A DNA stretch of 5,118 bases, from contig CALGLS010000006.1 in assembly GCA_937959375.1 (NCBI GenBank), positions 1 through 5,118 on the forward strand, in the 5' to 3' direction. The position numbers and the translations under genes were made by a program. Below, in pieces: positions 1 to 5,118 of the stretch. This stretch comes from an uncultured Saprospiraceae bacterium. Lineage in GTDB: Bacteria > Bacteroidota > Bacteroidia > Chitinophagales > Saprospiraceae. The notes below the pieces were generated by a model that searched no databases, had not been told where the DNA came from, and was given only the letters and a program-made list of their open reading frames with translations. Every line of letters begins with the position of its first letter. Within the stretch, counting starts at the first letter, position 1.

Positions 1-143
1 AGCTTATCGTAAACTCTTTGTGGTTTAGATGAATGGCGCAAAGGTCTTCTTTTTCTTGGGAAAAGAGAAATTGAGGGGTGGGGAATTCTGAAAATCAGAA
101 TCAAAGTTTCTATCAGATTGAGGAAGGGTCCGAAGACGGAAGT

Positions 144-203
144 CCGAAGTCCGAAGTTTCCTTCTAACATATTCATACGATCGCAGGAAACTTCGGACTT
201 CGG
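144..203. repeat. Perfect 18-bp inverted repeat (hairpin)
   Basis: Bases 144-161 (CCGAAGTCCGAAGTTTCC) are the exact reverse complement of 186-203, with a 24-base loop at 162-185. The left arm includes a tandem of the 7-mer TCCGAAG (143-149 and 150-156), and a further copy sits at 129-135. No T-run follows on either strand, so it is not a standard intrinsic terminator. It could still form a stable cruciform or RNA stem. Confidence 0.75.
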
Positions 204-212
204 TCTCTATCT

Positions 213-451
213 GGCAGCGCAGCCTACCGTATATACATAACTTGTAACTCAGGTGTATATTATTAAATTTGAGCAATTTTGAATCGTTCAATTCTGAATT
301 TTGAATCGTTGATTTTTGCCTTCTACCGTGTTAAGGGGAAATCAAAATTCCGAATTCAACGATTCAACGATTCAACGATTCATTATTATCCTTCTTTTAC
401 CCCGAATGAGCATTTAAAATAGACTTATCTATATACAGTAGGCAGCGCAGC
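213..451. repeat. Nested fold-back structure bounded by direct 11-mers
   Basis: Outer arms 222-240 and 425-443 are inverted copies (17 of 19). Inner arms 281-304 and 342-365 are inverted copies (22 of 24). Both pairs are roughly centred on the same axis, near 323-333. GGCAGCGCAGC stands at both ends in direct orientation (213-223 and 441-451). That 11-mer is itself nearly palindromic, which lets it read as both direct and inverted. Relative to the right arm, the left arm carries an extra 8 bases at 305-312 matching the 8-bp tandem unit found at 354-381. This arrangement is typical of small non-coding dispersed repeats, but other genomic copies cannot be checked here. Confidence 0.55.
354..381. 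repeat. 8-bp tandem repeat, 3.5 copies
   Basis: The unit ATTCAACG occurs head to tail at 354-361, 362-369 and 370-377, followed by a partial ATTC at 378-381. The reverse complement of the unit also occurs in the opposite arm, near 281-290 (one mismatch) and at 303-311. Copy number therefore seems to differ between the two arms of the fold-back. Slipped-strand gain and loss is a plausible origin. Confidence 0.75.
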
Positions 452-479
452 TAGACAGGTTCAAACTTCGGTCCTCTGA

Positions 480-1943
480 CTACCTCTCCCTATCTCGACG
501 AATAACCTCCTCCACTTGGCTGATCTTCAAATTTTTTCCGATGATGATTCGCTCTTTGTTTAAGACATATACTTCAGGCGTTACATCTACGTAGTACTTG
601 GCGTAAATGGAGCGGTTGGTTGGATCGTAAACTGCGGTAAAAGGCATTGCTGTTTTCTTAACGTAGTCTCTCCACTCTTTGTCGTTGGTGTCAATTGCGA
701 TGGAATAGACATCTAGGTCAGATCGCTTTGTTCGATTGTAGAGGTCAATAAGTTTGGGCGTTTGCTCTTGGCAATGCTCGCAGGTTGGAGTATATAGGTA
801 GACGACGATATAATCGGACTTCATCTCGTAGATTGACTTTTCTTTGCCATTGACGTCCGTGGTGCTTACATCAGGGCCTTTTAATCCGGTGAGGCTACCG
901 GCCATTTCAAAGGCGCGTTGTTGCAGTCCTTGGATGGTTGCATCGTCAGCCCAGACTGCTCGTTCTTTGGTGAAATAGTTTTGTAGCATGTGAACGTAGA
1001 CTTTTTCTGCGTCCATCATCGTTGACTTGGTGGGATCAAAAGCGAGCGCGATATAGTTCACGACATATTTGAAGTATTCTGGTTTATCCAAAATTTTGCT
1101 AATCAACAAATCACTTGAACTAATAATGGAATCAGGATCTTGCGTTGTGAGTTGGTGTACATATTTATTCAACTTGTTGCTTACCACTGGCGTGTAGAGT
1201 AAGCGAAGATCACTGAAATCTACATTGTCCCAGAAGGAAGTTCGGTAAGCATAGATTTGTTTACCAAGATCGGGTGTACCATCTGCTCTTACGAAATCCA
1301 ATACTTCGGGATTCTGACCTGCTCTTTTAAAAACAGTGTAGAGGCTATTAGGATATTGTTTGAATACTTTTTCTAGATCCTCATTTCGCTTAGCTGCGAT
1401 TGTCGCTTGTTGTTGCTTTAAGGCTTTGTGTTGTGCAGAACCCTCAGCTAGCGTTTTTAATTGCGCGTTAATTGGATCGAGTTGTGCGCGGTAATCTCGT
1501 TCGTATTTGAAGTTTTCGTGCAATAGTTTCGTGTCCAGATTTCCTTCAACAACTGTGGTCGAGGTATAGTCCTGTGCATTCGTTTTGATCGACATTGTTT
1601 GGTCTTTGTCCATCAGCAGTTGAAAGTTGGAGCCATCCGGAAGCACTATAAAATATAAGCCAGGAATAAGTGGATCACTTGATTTAAATCTCAGATTACC
1701 ATTGGTATCTATCCCTGTGGAATCCACTCTAAAGTTTCGCCCAGAGAAAGTTCCAATTAAAAAAGCGTCACCAGTAGACATGTTTTGGATTTGCATTGAA
1801 ATATCTGGGCTCTCCAAATCACCGCTACTAGTCTGATTGGACTGAGTCGTTGAAGTTGTTTGCGCATCTGAATTGCCAGCAGGAGTATCCGAAGTGCAGG
1901 ATACAAGGCAGAAAAAACTAAGGATAACGATTAGATACTTCAT
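480..1943 (-). CDS. Thioredoxin-like envelope lipoprotein (DUF4369/DUF5106-type plus TlpA-like domain)
   Basis: The product is a predicted 487-residue lipoprotein thiol-disulfide oxidoreductase acting in the periplasm or at a membrane. Residues 1-16 form a signal peptide with lipobox LVSC, Cys16 being the lipidated residue. A Ser/Thr-rich tether runs to about residue 45. Residues 48-133 look like the beta-rich DUF4369-type domain that often precedes thioredoxin domains in Bacteroidota. A helical middle section (about 145-355) resembles the DUF5106 region. The C-terminal domain (about 360-487) is thioredoxin-like, with CEHC at 388-391 and a candidate cis-proline at Thr455-Pro456 (VTPEVYVLNK). 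The usual Trp before the CxxC is replaced by Thr-Pro-Thr, as is common in this subgroup. An in-frame ATG lies 40 codons upstream (2063), but the ATG at 1943 starts exactly at the signal peptide and has a promoter-like element just upstream, so I use 1943. The thioredoxin fold is well supported; the DUF names are from resemblance. Substrate and direction (oxidase, reductase, cytochrome maturation) are unknown. Confidence 0.88.
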   Translation of the reverse strand: MKYLIVILSFFCLVSCTSDTPAGNSDAQTTSTTQSNQTSSGDLESPDISMQIQNMSTGDAFLIGTFSGRNFRVDSTGIDTNGNLRFKSSDPLIPGLYFIVLPDGSNFQLLMDKDQTMSIKTNAQDYTSTTVVEGNLDTKLLHENFKYERDYRAQLDPINAQLKTLAEGSAQHKALKQQQATIAAKRNEDLEKVFKQYPNSLYTVFKRAGQNPEVLDFVRADGTPDLGKQIYAYRTSFWDNVDFSDLRLLYTPVVSNKLNKYVHQLTTQDPDSIISSSDLLISKILDKPEYFKYVVNYIALAFDPTKSTMMDAEKVYVHMLQNYFTKERAVWADDATIQGLQQRAFEMAGSLTGLKGPDVSTTDVNGKEKSIYEMKSDYIVVYLYTPTCEHCQEQTPKLIDLYNRTKRSDLDVYSIAIDTNDKEWRDYVKKTAMPFTAVYDPTNRSIYAKYYVDVTPEVYVLNKERIIIGKNLKISQVEEVIRRDRER

Positions 1944-1972
1944 ATGGTCTACAAATTTAGCGTAATGAGCTG

Positions 1973-1999
1973 CAAAGATAAATAACTGCTCCATACAAA
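1973..1999 (-). promoter_or_regulatory. Putative Bacteroidota-type promoter of the thioredoxin-like lipoprotein gene
   Basis: Read on the minus strand, TATCTTTG (1980 down to 1973) matches the TAnnTTTG -7 element of the Bacteroidota primary sigma factor. A TTTG-containing -33 candidate lies at 1999-1996, leaving a 15-base gap, slightly shorter than the usual 17-23. Transcription would begin roughly 25 bases before the ATG at 1943. Its position inside the longer upstream reading frame supports the downstream start. Confidence 0.42.
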
Positions 2000-2120
2000 A
2001 CAGGAGTTCCTTCAAAATTATTCTAAAAATGGCAAGGCAGCCATAGAAGGGTTTGCCTAACATTACACATAAAATAATATTACCATATAAAAAACAATAA
2101 TTGTCACGCTGTTTGTTGAA

Positions 2121-2153
2121 TTGAAACTATTGAAGTTTGTACGAATAAATTTG
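2121..2153 (+). promoter_or_regulatory. Possible plus-strand promoter (TTG ... TAAATTTG)
   Basis: TAAATTTG at 2146-2153 fits the TAnnTTTG element exactly. A TTG at 2121-2123 lies 22 bases upstream, within the normal spacing. If used, transcription would start near 2160 and leave an untranslated leader of about 300 bases before the ATG at 2460, containing the repeat and palindrome described below. Such short AT-rich matches arise by chance in this composition, so this is tentative. Confidence 0.25.
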
Positions 2154-2253
2154 CATTAGAATTTATTTGATTATTTTTTTATCGCTCTAAACTTCACTTT
2201 TCCTAAACAACTTCAGTATTCGTTAAAAAAATCAACCATTGATCACCTTATTT

Positions 2254-2364
2254 CTTTGTCACATAAATCCCAATTCTCACACAACAACAAATAACACATG
2301 TAGGTACCTGTTGCATTTTTTTAAAACTTAACAGACATCACACTTTTATACTTTGTCACATAAA
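2254..2364 (+). repeat. 14-bp direct repeat CTTTGTCACATAAA (two copies)
   Basis: The identical 14-mer occurs at 2254-2267 and 2351-2364, 97 bases apart, both upstream of the PAS-like gene. The second copy spans the loop and inner stem of a palindrome. Two exact copies in one intergenic region suggest a regulator binding site, but no known operator was recognised. Confidence 0.5.
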
Positions 2365-2371
2365 GTATAAA
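2345..2371. promoter_or_regulatory. 10-bp palindrome upstream of the PAS-like gene (possible operator or leader hairpin)
   Basis: TTTATACTTT (2345-2354) and AAAGTATAAA (2362-2371) are perfect inverted copies around a 7-base loop, GTCACAT. The element ends 88 bases before the ATG at 2460. It lacks a following T-run, so a terminator is unlikely. It could bind a dimeric regulator or fold in the mRNA leader. Confidence 0.45.
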
Positions 2372-2459
2372 TTGGGTTTGGATTTGCAATAAGTACGACT
2401 CCATGGTATGAATTTTGTTCGTTTATAATTACCTCTCGGAACCGTAACAAAGAATCAAA

Positions 2460-2825
2460 ATGCATCAGTCTAACAACTACCAACATCTTGTTATCAACCA
2501 GAAAGGCATCATTGTCCAAAGTAATGATCAATTATTTTCTAGTAAAAAAATCAATCATCCTGACGCAAAGGATTTGTTAGATTTTGCGAGTAGTATATTA
2601 CCACAGGTTTTCGAACTACTAGAAGTGCAGAAATCAATCACTTTCAACGGGGTGGATATTTCGTTCAAACTACTTCCAGGTACCTATGATTTTATCTTTT
2701 CGAAGAATACTTCTAATGACCAACCATTGGTTGATTGTTGGATTATTGATCGAACAGAATATTACGAAGACGCGCAGCAATTCAAACAGCTTCGTAACGA
2801 AGCAAAATTAAATAAAGCTGTTTAA
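2460..2825 (+). CDS. Small single-domain PAS-like protein, hypothetical
   Basis: The product is a 121-residue cytoplasmic protein with no signal peptide or membrane segment. Residues 8-27 (LVINQKGIIVQSND and following) resemble the first beta strands of a PAS domain. Residues 66-80 (ISFKLLPGTYDFIF) and 91-99 (VDCWIIDRT) resemble its later strands, and residues 100-118 form a charged C-terminal helix like the linker that follows PAS domains in sensor kinases. No kinase, GGDEF or DNA-binding domain follows, so any signalling role would need a partner encoded elsewhere. An in-frame TAA at 2445-2447 makes the ATG at 2460 the first possible start. No Shine-Dalgarno sequence is seen; the A-rich stretch before the start is usual for this phylum. 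The gene stands alone, divergent from the lipoprotein gene, with its own terminator. That it is a gene is likely; the PAS assignment is inference from the strand pattern. Confidence 0.72.
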   Translation: MHQSNNYQHLVINQKGIIVQSNDQLFSSKKINHPDAKDLLDFASSILPQVFELLEVQKSITFNGVDISFKLLPGTYDFIFSKNTSNDQPLVDCWIIDRTEYYEDAQQFKQLRNEAKLNKAV

Positions 2826-2917
2826 AAATAAATCCAATAAAGAATATCGCCTTATAAAAGTTAATGAAGTTTTTAAATAAATATCATTTATAACTTTACA
2901 AACAACATGTAATTGCT

Positions 2918-2959
2918 AAAGCCTTTCTCTACAGTTTAGAGAAAGGCTTTTATTTTTTT
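2918..2959 (+). terminator. Intrinsic terminator of the PAS-like gene
   Basis: A perfect 14-bp stem, 2918-2931 paired with 2937-2950 (AAAGCCTTTCTCTA and its reverse complement), has a 5-base loop (CAGTT). It is followed by a T-rich tract at 2951-2959. It lies about 92 bases after the stop codon. The A-run on the opposite side is short, so it should act mainly on plus-strand transcription, insulating the convergent gene. Confidence 0.88.
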
Positions 2960-2994
2960 GATCTAAGATTCCTGTTTAAAATTTAAGGACCTGC

Positions 2995-3894
2995 TTATAA
3001 GACCTGACTGACGCTCTTGTACCTACCTTCTACTTTGGTAACCACTACCACTTTTTTATAGAAGTATTTCAGATATTGGTCGATGAAAGATTCTGCAGTT
3101 TGAATCGTTTCGTAAAATCCAGCGACTACAATTTTTCTTTGAGCCCACTCAAAAACTTCGACTTCTATTGGCGATAAATATTTGATCAAGTTAGCGGCTT
3201 CATCATCAGATTTCACTCCAATTCGAATTCTATATTTACCAGCTTCTTTTTTCTTACCAGTATTGATAAGAGATTTTACTGGCGATCTTTTTTCGTTGAT
3301 TCGTTTTATTTCAAGAGGAGGCCTACTTTCTAGTGCTGCTATAATTGGTGTTTTCAATTCTTTAGCAGCAATTACAGAGACCACTGGTTTTGCCTTTGTA
3401 AGCTTAGGTTGGATTGGGATCGAAGGTATTACTTTATCTTGCGAAACTAATTTCAGCTTAGTATCCTGTTTTCTACTTAAAGGAACAGGTTGACGAAGGC
3501 TTCCCTTTACCCTTACGGCGTTTGATGGCATCTTAAAATCCTCCATTGGTATAGAATTTAGCGCAAGCGAAGCATAAATACTTTTTTCAAGCATTACTTG
3601 TTCATACTTTTCTTGATAATCCATTGGGATTTTATTTACGACAGCAAGATGCTCATAAATCTCAGTGCTGAGACGCTTATTCCCAAGCTGCCAATACGCA
3701 TCAGCAAGTACCAACTGAATACGTGGCTTAAATTGGTGTTTTGCTTTTAAATCATTGACCTTCTTTATCGTCAAATGATAGGCTCCCGATTCGTAATAAT
3801 CTAGGATATTCCTAACCTTTTTCTGTGCGTTTACAAGGTTCAATGCAAATAGAAAGAAGTAAACTATAGAAACAATTCGCATGATTTTTTTCAT
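2995..3894 (-). CDS. Exported protein with TPR-like N-terminus and SPOR-like C-terminal domain
   Basis: The product is 299 residues. Residues 1-23 form a signal peptide (basic start, hydrophobic core VSIVYFFLFALNL, cleavage after VNA, before QKK), so it is secreted to the periplasm or outer membrane. Residues 27-88 are helical and TPR-like (ILDYYESGAYHLTIKKVNDL, LADAYWQLGNKRLSTEIYEH). Residues 119-219 form a basic Pro/Lys-rich linker of low complexity. Residues 221-291 have the two-repeat pattern of a SPOR domain: YRIRIGVKSDDEAANLIKYL, then KIVVAGFYETIQTAESFIDQ. SPOR domains typically bind peptidoglycan lacking side chains, so a cell-wall-associated role is plausible, though the match is divergent. 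A TTG six codons upstream (3912) is possible, and an ATG at 3882 also opens a signal peptide; the ATG at 3894 gives the better basic n-region. The gene faces the PAS-like gene and diverges from the fasciclin gene. No symbol is recognised. Confidence 0.82.
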   Translation of the reverse strand: MKKIMRIVSIVYFFLFALNLVNAQKKVRNILDYYESGAYHLTIKKVNDLKAKHQFKPRIQLVLADAYWQLGNKRLSTEIYEHLAVVNKIPMDYQEKYEQVMLEKSIYASLALNSIPMEDFKMPSNAVRVKGSLRQPVPLSRKQDTKLKLVSQDKVIPSIPIQPKLTKAKPVVSVIAAKELKTPIIAALESRPPLEIKRINEKRSPVKSLINTGKKKEAGKYRIRIGVKSDDEAANLIKYLSPIEVEVFEWAQRKIVVAGFYETIQTAESFIDQYLKYFYKKVVVVTKVEGRYKSVSQVL

Positions 3895-4148
3895 GGTCGA
3901 TCGTTTTTTCAATTAAAAAATTAAACTCTTCACTAATGTGATACGAGGGATAAGGAATATTTGTTTCTAGCAAACCAGATCGATAATCAGGGGTGAATTG
4001 CTTATAAATGAGCGATACTACCCGAAATACATAGCTAAGAAGAATAGGTACAATTGATATTTTGTTTAACTTTTTACAAAAAAGGTTAAACAAAACTAGT
4101 TTTACCGTGTTCTACCTGCATTAATTCAATAAAAATAAATCATAAATA
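3895..4148. other. Divergent intergenic region between SPOR-like and FAS1 genes
   Basis: This 254-bp AT-rich spacer must hold the promoters of two divergent genes. I found no exact TAnnTTTG with a well-placed TTG for either; TAATTTTT on the minus strand near 3910-3920 and TATTTTG at 4058-4064 are near misses. The most distinct element is the hairpin at 4060-4095. Frames across this region lack coding character. Confidence 0.5.
4060..4095. promoter_or_regulatory. AT-rich inverted repeat upstream of the FAS1 gene
   Basis: TTTTGTTTAAC (4060-4070) is the exact reverse complement of GTTAAACAAAA (4085-4095). The inner bases TTTTT (4071-4075) can pair with part of the A-run at 4078-4083, with G4084 bulged, making a nearly continuous stem. 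It lies 53-89 bases before the FAS1 start. It is not followed by a convincing T-run on either strand. It may be an operator shared by the divergent genes, or a weak attenuator. Confidence 0.45.
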
Positions 4149-5096
4149 ATGCAAAAATTAAAGTATTTCGTCTACGGATTTTTTATCCTAAATCTTTTTA
4201 TGTTCACTGCCTGCGGTAGCGATGATGATGCTCCTGAACCAATGAACATTGTGGAAACCGCTGTAGCAACTGAAGATCTCAGTACCCTTGTAGATGCCCT
4301 AACTCAAGCAGGCTTAGTTGCAACGTTAGAAGGCACTGGTCCTTTTACAGTCTTCGCTCCAACAAATGACGCTTTCCAAGATCTACTCGATTCAAATCCA
4401 GACTGGAATTCATTAAGCGACATTGATGACGCAACCCTAGCTAATGTTTTGAAATTTCATGTACTAGCTGCAGATGTAAAAGCAGCTGACTTAACTGATT
4501 CTTATGTTACAAGTCTAGCTACAGGTCCTAACGACGAGCAAATTGTATTGCAAGTTGATGTGACTGGCGGTGTTAAATTCAATGGCTCTGCGGTTCCTTC
4601 TACGACTGATGTAGGAACAACAAATGGAACTGTTCACATTATCAATAAGGTGATGTTGCCACCATCTGTAGTTGACTTGGCTTTAAACAATCCAATCTTT
4701 TCTACATTGGTAGCTGCATTGACTCGAAGTGACTTGACGACTGATTATGTATCTATATTATCTAGCGCTGGTCCATTTACAGTATTTGCGCCAACGAATG
4801 ATGCATTTCAAGCATTGTTGGATTCAGATCCAAATTGGAATTCATTAGACGATATTCCATTAGCAACTTTGGAGGCAGTACTAAATTACCACGTGGTAAA
4901 CGGTGCGAATGTACAGTCTGATGAGTTAACTGATGATCAAGTAGTTCCTACCTTCGGTGGAAGTCCTTTAACAGTAGATTTAAGCAACGGTGCAAAGTTA
5001 GAAACAACTAGCGGTCAATCTGTTGTTATTTCGCTTACTGATGCACAGGGCGCGAATGGTGTAGTACACGTTGTTGATTCGGTATTGTTACCTTAA
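4149..5096 (+). CDS. Lipoprotein with two FAS1 (fasciclin) domains
   Basis: The product is a 315-residue predicted lipoprotein. Residues 1-21 are the signal peptide and FTAC (19-22) is the lipobox. The lipidated Cys is followed by GSDDD, resembling the acidic lipoprotein export signal that sends Bacteroidota lipoproteins to the cell surface. FAS1 domain 1 covers about residues 33-170 and domain 2 about 173-315. Each has the H1-like motif GPFTVFAPTNDAFQ (64-77 and 208-221), the central helix with a conserved His (KFHV 102-105, YHVV 247-250), and the H2-like end (TVHIINKVML 161-170, VVHVVDSVLL 305-314). FAS1 domains mediate adhesion or bind extracellular matrix or polysaccharide, so a surface adhesion role is likely but unproven. 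The two domains are 144 codons apart and highly alike around H1, which points to duplication. The ATG at 4149 opens the signal peptide directly. The protein ends right after the second H2, so the gene is complete. Confidence 0.93.
   Translation: MQKLKYFVYGFFILNLFMFTACGSDDDAPEPMNIVETAVATEDLSTLVDALTQAGLVATLEGTGPFTVFAPTNDAFQDLLDSNPDWNSLSDIDDATLANVLKFHVLAADVKAADLTDSYVTSLATGPNDEQIVLQVDVTGGVKFNGSAVPSTTDVGTTNGTVHIINKVMLPPSVVDLALNNPIFSTLVAALTRSDLTTDYVSILSSAGPFTVFAPTNDAFQALLDSDPNWNSLDDIPLATLEAVLNYHVVNGANVQSDELTDDQVVPTFGGSPLTVDLSNGAKLETTSGQSVVISLTDAQGANGVVHVVDSVLLP
4338..4856 (+). repeat. Internal duplication within the FAS1 gene
   Basis: Codons 64-92 (4338-4424) and 208-236 (4770-4856) encode segments identical at 25 of 29 residues, exactly 144 codons apart. 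Many codons differ only at the third position (for example CTC/TTG-type Leu and GCT/GCG Ala changes). The copies are therefore old enough to have accumulated synonymous changes while the protein stayed constrained. The remaining parts of the two domains are less alike. Confidence 0.8.
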
Positions 5097-5099
5097 TTT

Positions 5100-5118
5100 T
5101 TGATTTAAGATAAATCAA
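5100..5118 (+). terminator. Possible terminator hairpin after the FAS1 gene, cut by the window edge
   Basis: TTGATTTA (5100-5107) and TAAATCAA (5111-5118) are perfect inverted copies with the 3-base loop AGA, starting three bases after the stop codon. The stem is nearly all A/T and the sequence beyond 5118 is not shown, so a T-run cannot be judged. It may be a weak or bidirectional terminator. Confidence 0.4.

Larger units (their letters stand above)
129..473. repeat. Repeat-rich intergenic region with nested inverted repeats (fold-back-like)
   Basis: This gene-free stretch lies downstream of the minus-strand lipoprotein gene. It holds three layers of symmetry. First, a perfect 18-bp inverted repeat at 144-161 and 186-203. 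Second, an outer pair at 222-240 and 425-443, matching at 17 of 19 positions as inverted copies. Third, an inner pair at 281-304 and 342-365, matching at 22 of 24. The 11-mer GGCAGCGCAGC also occurs as direct copies at 213-223 and 441-451, at the outer edges. TCCGAAG and its complement recur at 129, 143, 150 and in the right arm, and AAACTTCGGTC appears again at 463-473. No transposase or terminal target duplication is visible. It could be a MITE-like dispersed repeat, a transcription-termination region, or a decaying fold-back element. The symmetry is certain; the biological class is inference. Confidence 0.6.
1944..2459. other. 516-bp divergent intergenic region
   Basis: This AT-rich spacer separates two divergently transcribed genes and should hold both promoters. 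Besides the minus-strand promoter near 1973-1999, it contains a TAAATTTG at 2146-2153 with a TTG at 2121-2123 (22-base gap). That is a possible plus-strand promoter, giving a leader of about 300 bases. It also contains a 14-bp direct repeat and a 10-bp palindrome, listed separately. No credible coding frame, tRNA or recognisable riboswitch was seen. Confidence 0.6.

Noticed and set aside
25..291. 88-codon minus-strand open frame in the repeat region
   Set aside because: It runs through the inverted repeats and its protein shows repeat-derived strings (LRTSDFRLRT) with no fold or signal. Such frames are common by-products of CTTCGGA-type repeats.
354..381. Possible CRISPR or replication-origin iterons
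   Set aside because: The unit is only 8 bp with no spacers, and there is no cas or replication-initiator gene in the window.
1627..1836. 69-codon plus-strand frame inside the thioredoxin-like gene
   Set aside because: It is antisense to a well-supported coding region, with no start context or recognisable protein features.
2345..2371. Palindrome as an intrinsic terminator
   Set aside because: The stem is AT-rich and no T-run follows on either strand; no gene ends close upstream on the plus strand.
2346..2531. 61-codon minus-strand frame across the start of the PAS-like gene
   Set aside because: It overlaps the palindrome and the start of a better-supported gene on the other strand, and shows no domain or signal.
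3182..3493. 103-codon plus-strand frame inside the SPOR-like gene
   Set aside because: It is antisense to the coding sequence; its apparent hydrophobicity comes from reading the complement of Lys/Glu-rich codons.
3812..4093. 93-codon minus-strand frame upstream of and overlapping the SPOR-like gene
   Set aside because: It needs a TTG start inside the AT-rich hairpin, overlaps the signal-peptide region of the real gene in another frame, and has no recognisable features.

Overview
The window looks like a chromosomal segment from a member of the Bacteroidota. It is AT-rich. Two genes encode lipoproteins, one with an Asp-rich stretch right after the lipidated Cys, and a third protein has a signal peptide ending in an Asn-Ala/Gln cleavage site. 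There are no Shine-Dalgarno sequences of note, and one good match to the TAnnTTTG promoter element of this phylum. The class cannot be fixed from the sequence alone.

Layout. Bases 1-479 hold no credible gene. They carry nested inverted repeats, a perfect 18-bp hairpin and a short 8-bp tandem repeat, and look like a small fold-back or dispersed intergenic repeat. On the minus strand, 480-1943 encodes an envelope lipoprotein with a C-terminal thioredoxin-like domain (CxxC = CEHC). A 516-bp intergenic region follows, with a 14-bp direct repeat whose second copy lies in a 10-bp palindrome. At 2460-2825 (+) there is a small cytoplasmic protein that resembles a lone PAS domain, ended by a strong intrinsic terminator at 2918-2959. 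At 2995-3894 (-) there is a secreted or periplasmic protein with a TPR-like N-terminus, a basic Pro/Lys-rich linker and a SPOR-like C-terminus. A 254-bp divergent spacer with an AT-rich hairpin separates it from 4149-5096 (+), a lipoprotein with two FAS1 (fasciclin) domains.

How the genes relate. Each gene appears to be its own transcription unit: orientations alternate (-, +, -, +) and there are no overlaps or short operon-like gaps. Three of the four products are predicted envelope proteins, but nothing shows that they act in one pathway. I see no defence system, CRISPR array, tRNA or rRNA gene, transposase or phage gene. The least explained parts are the repeat-rich first 480 bp and the palindrome and direct repeat upstream of the PAS-like gene.
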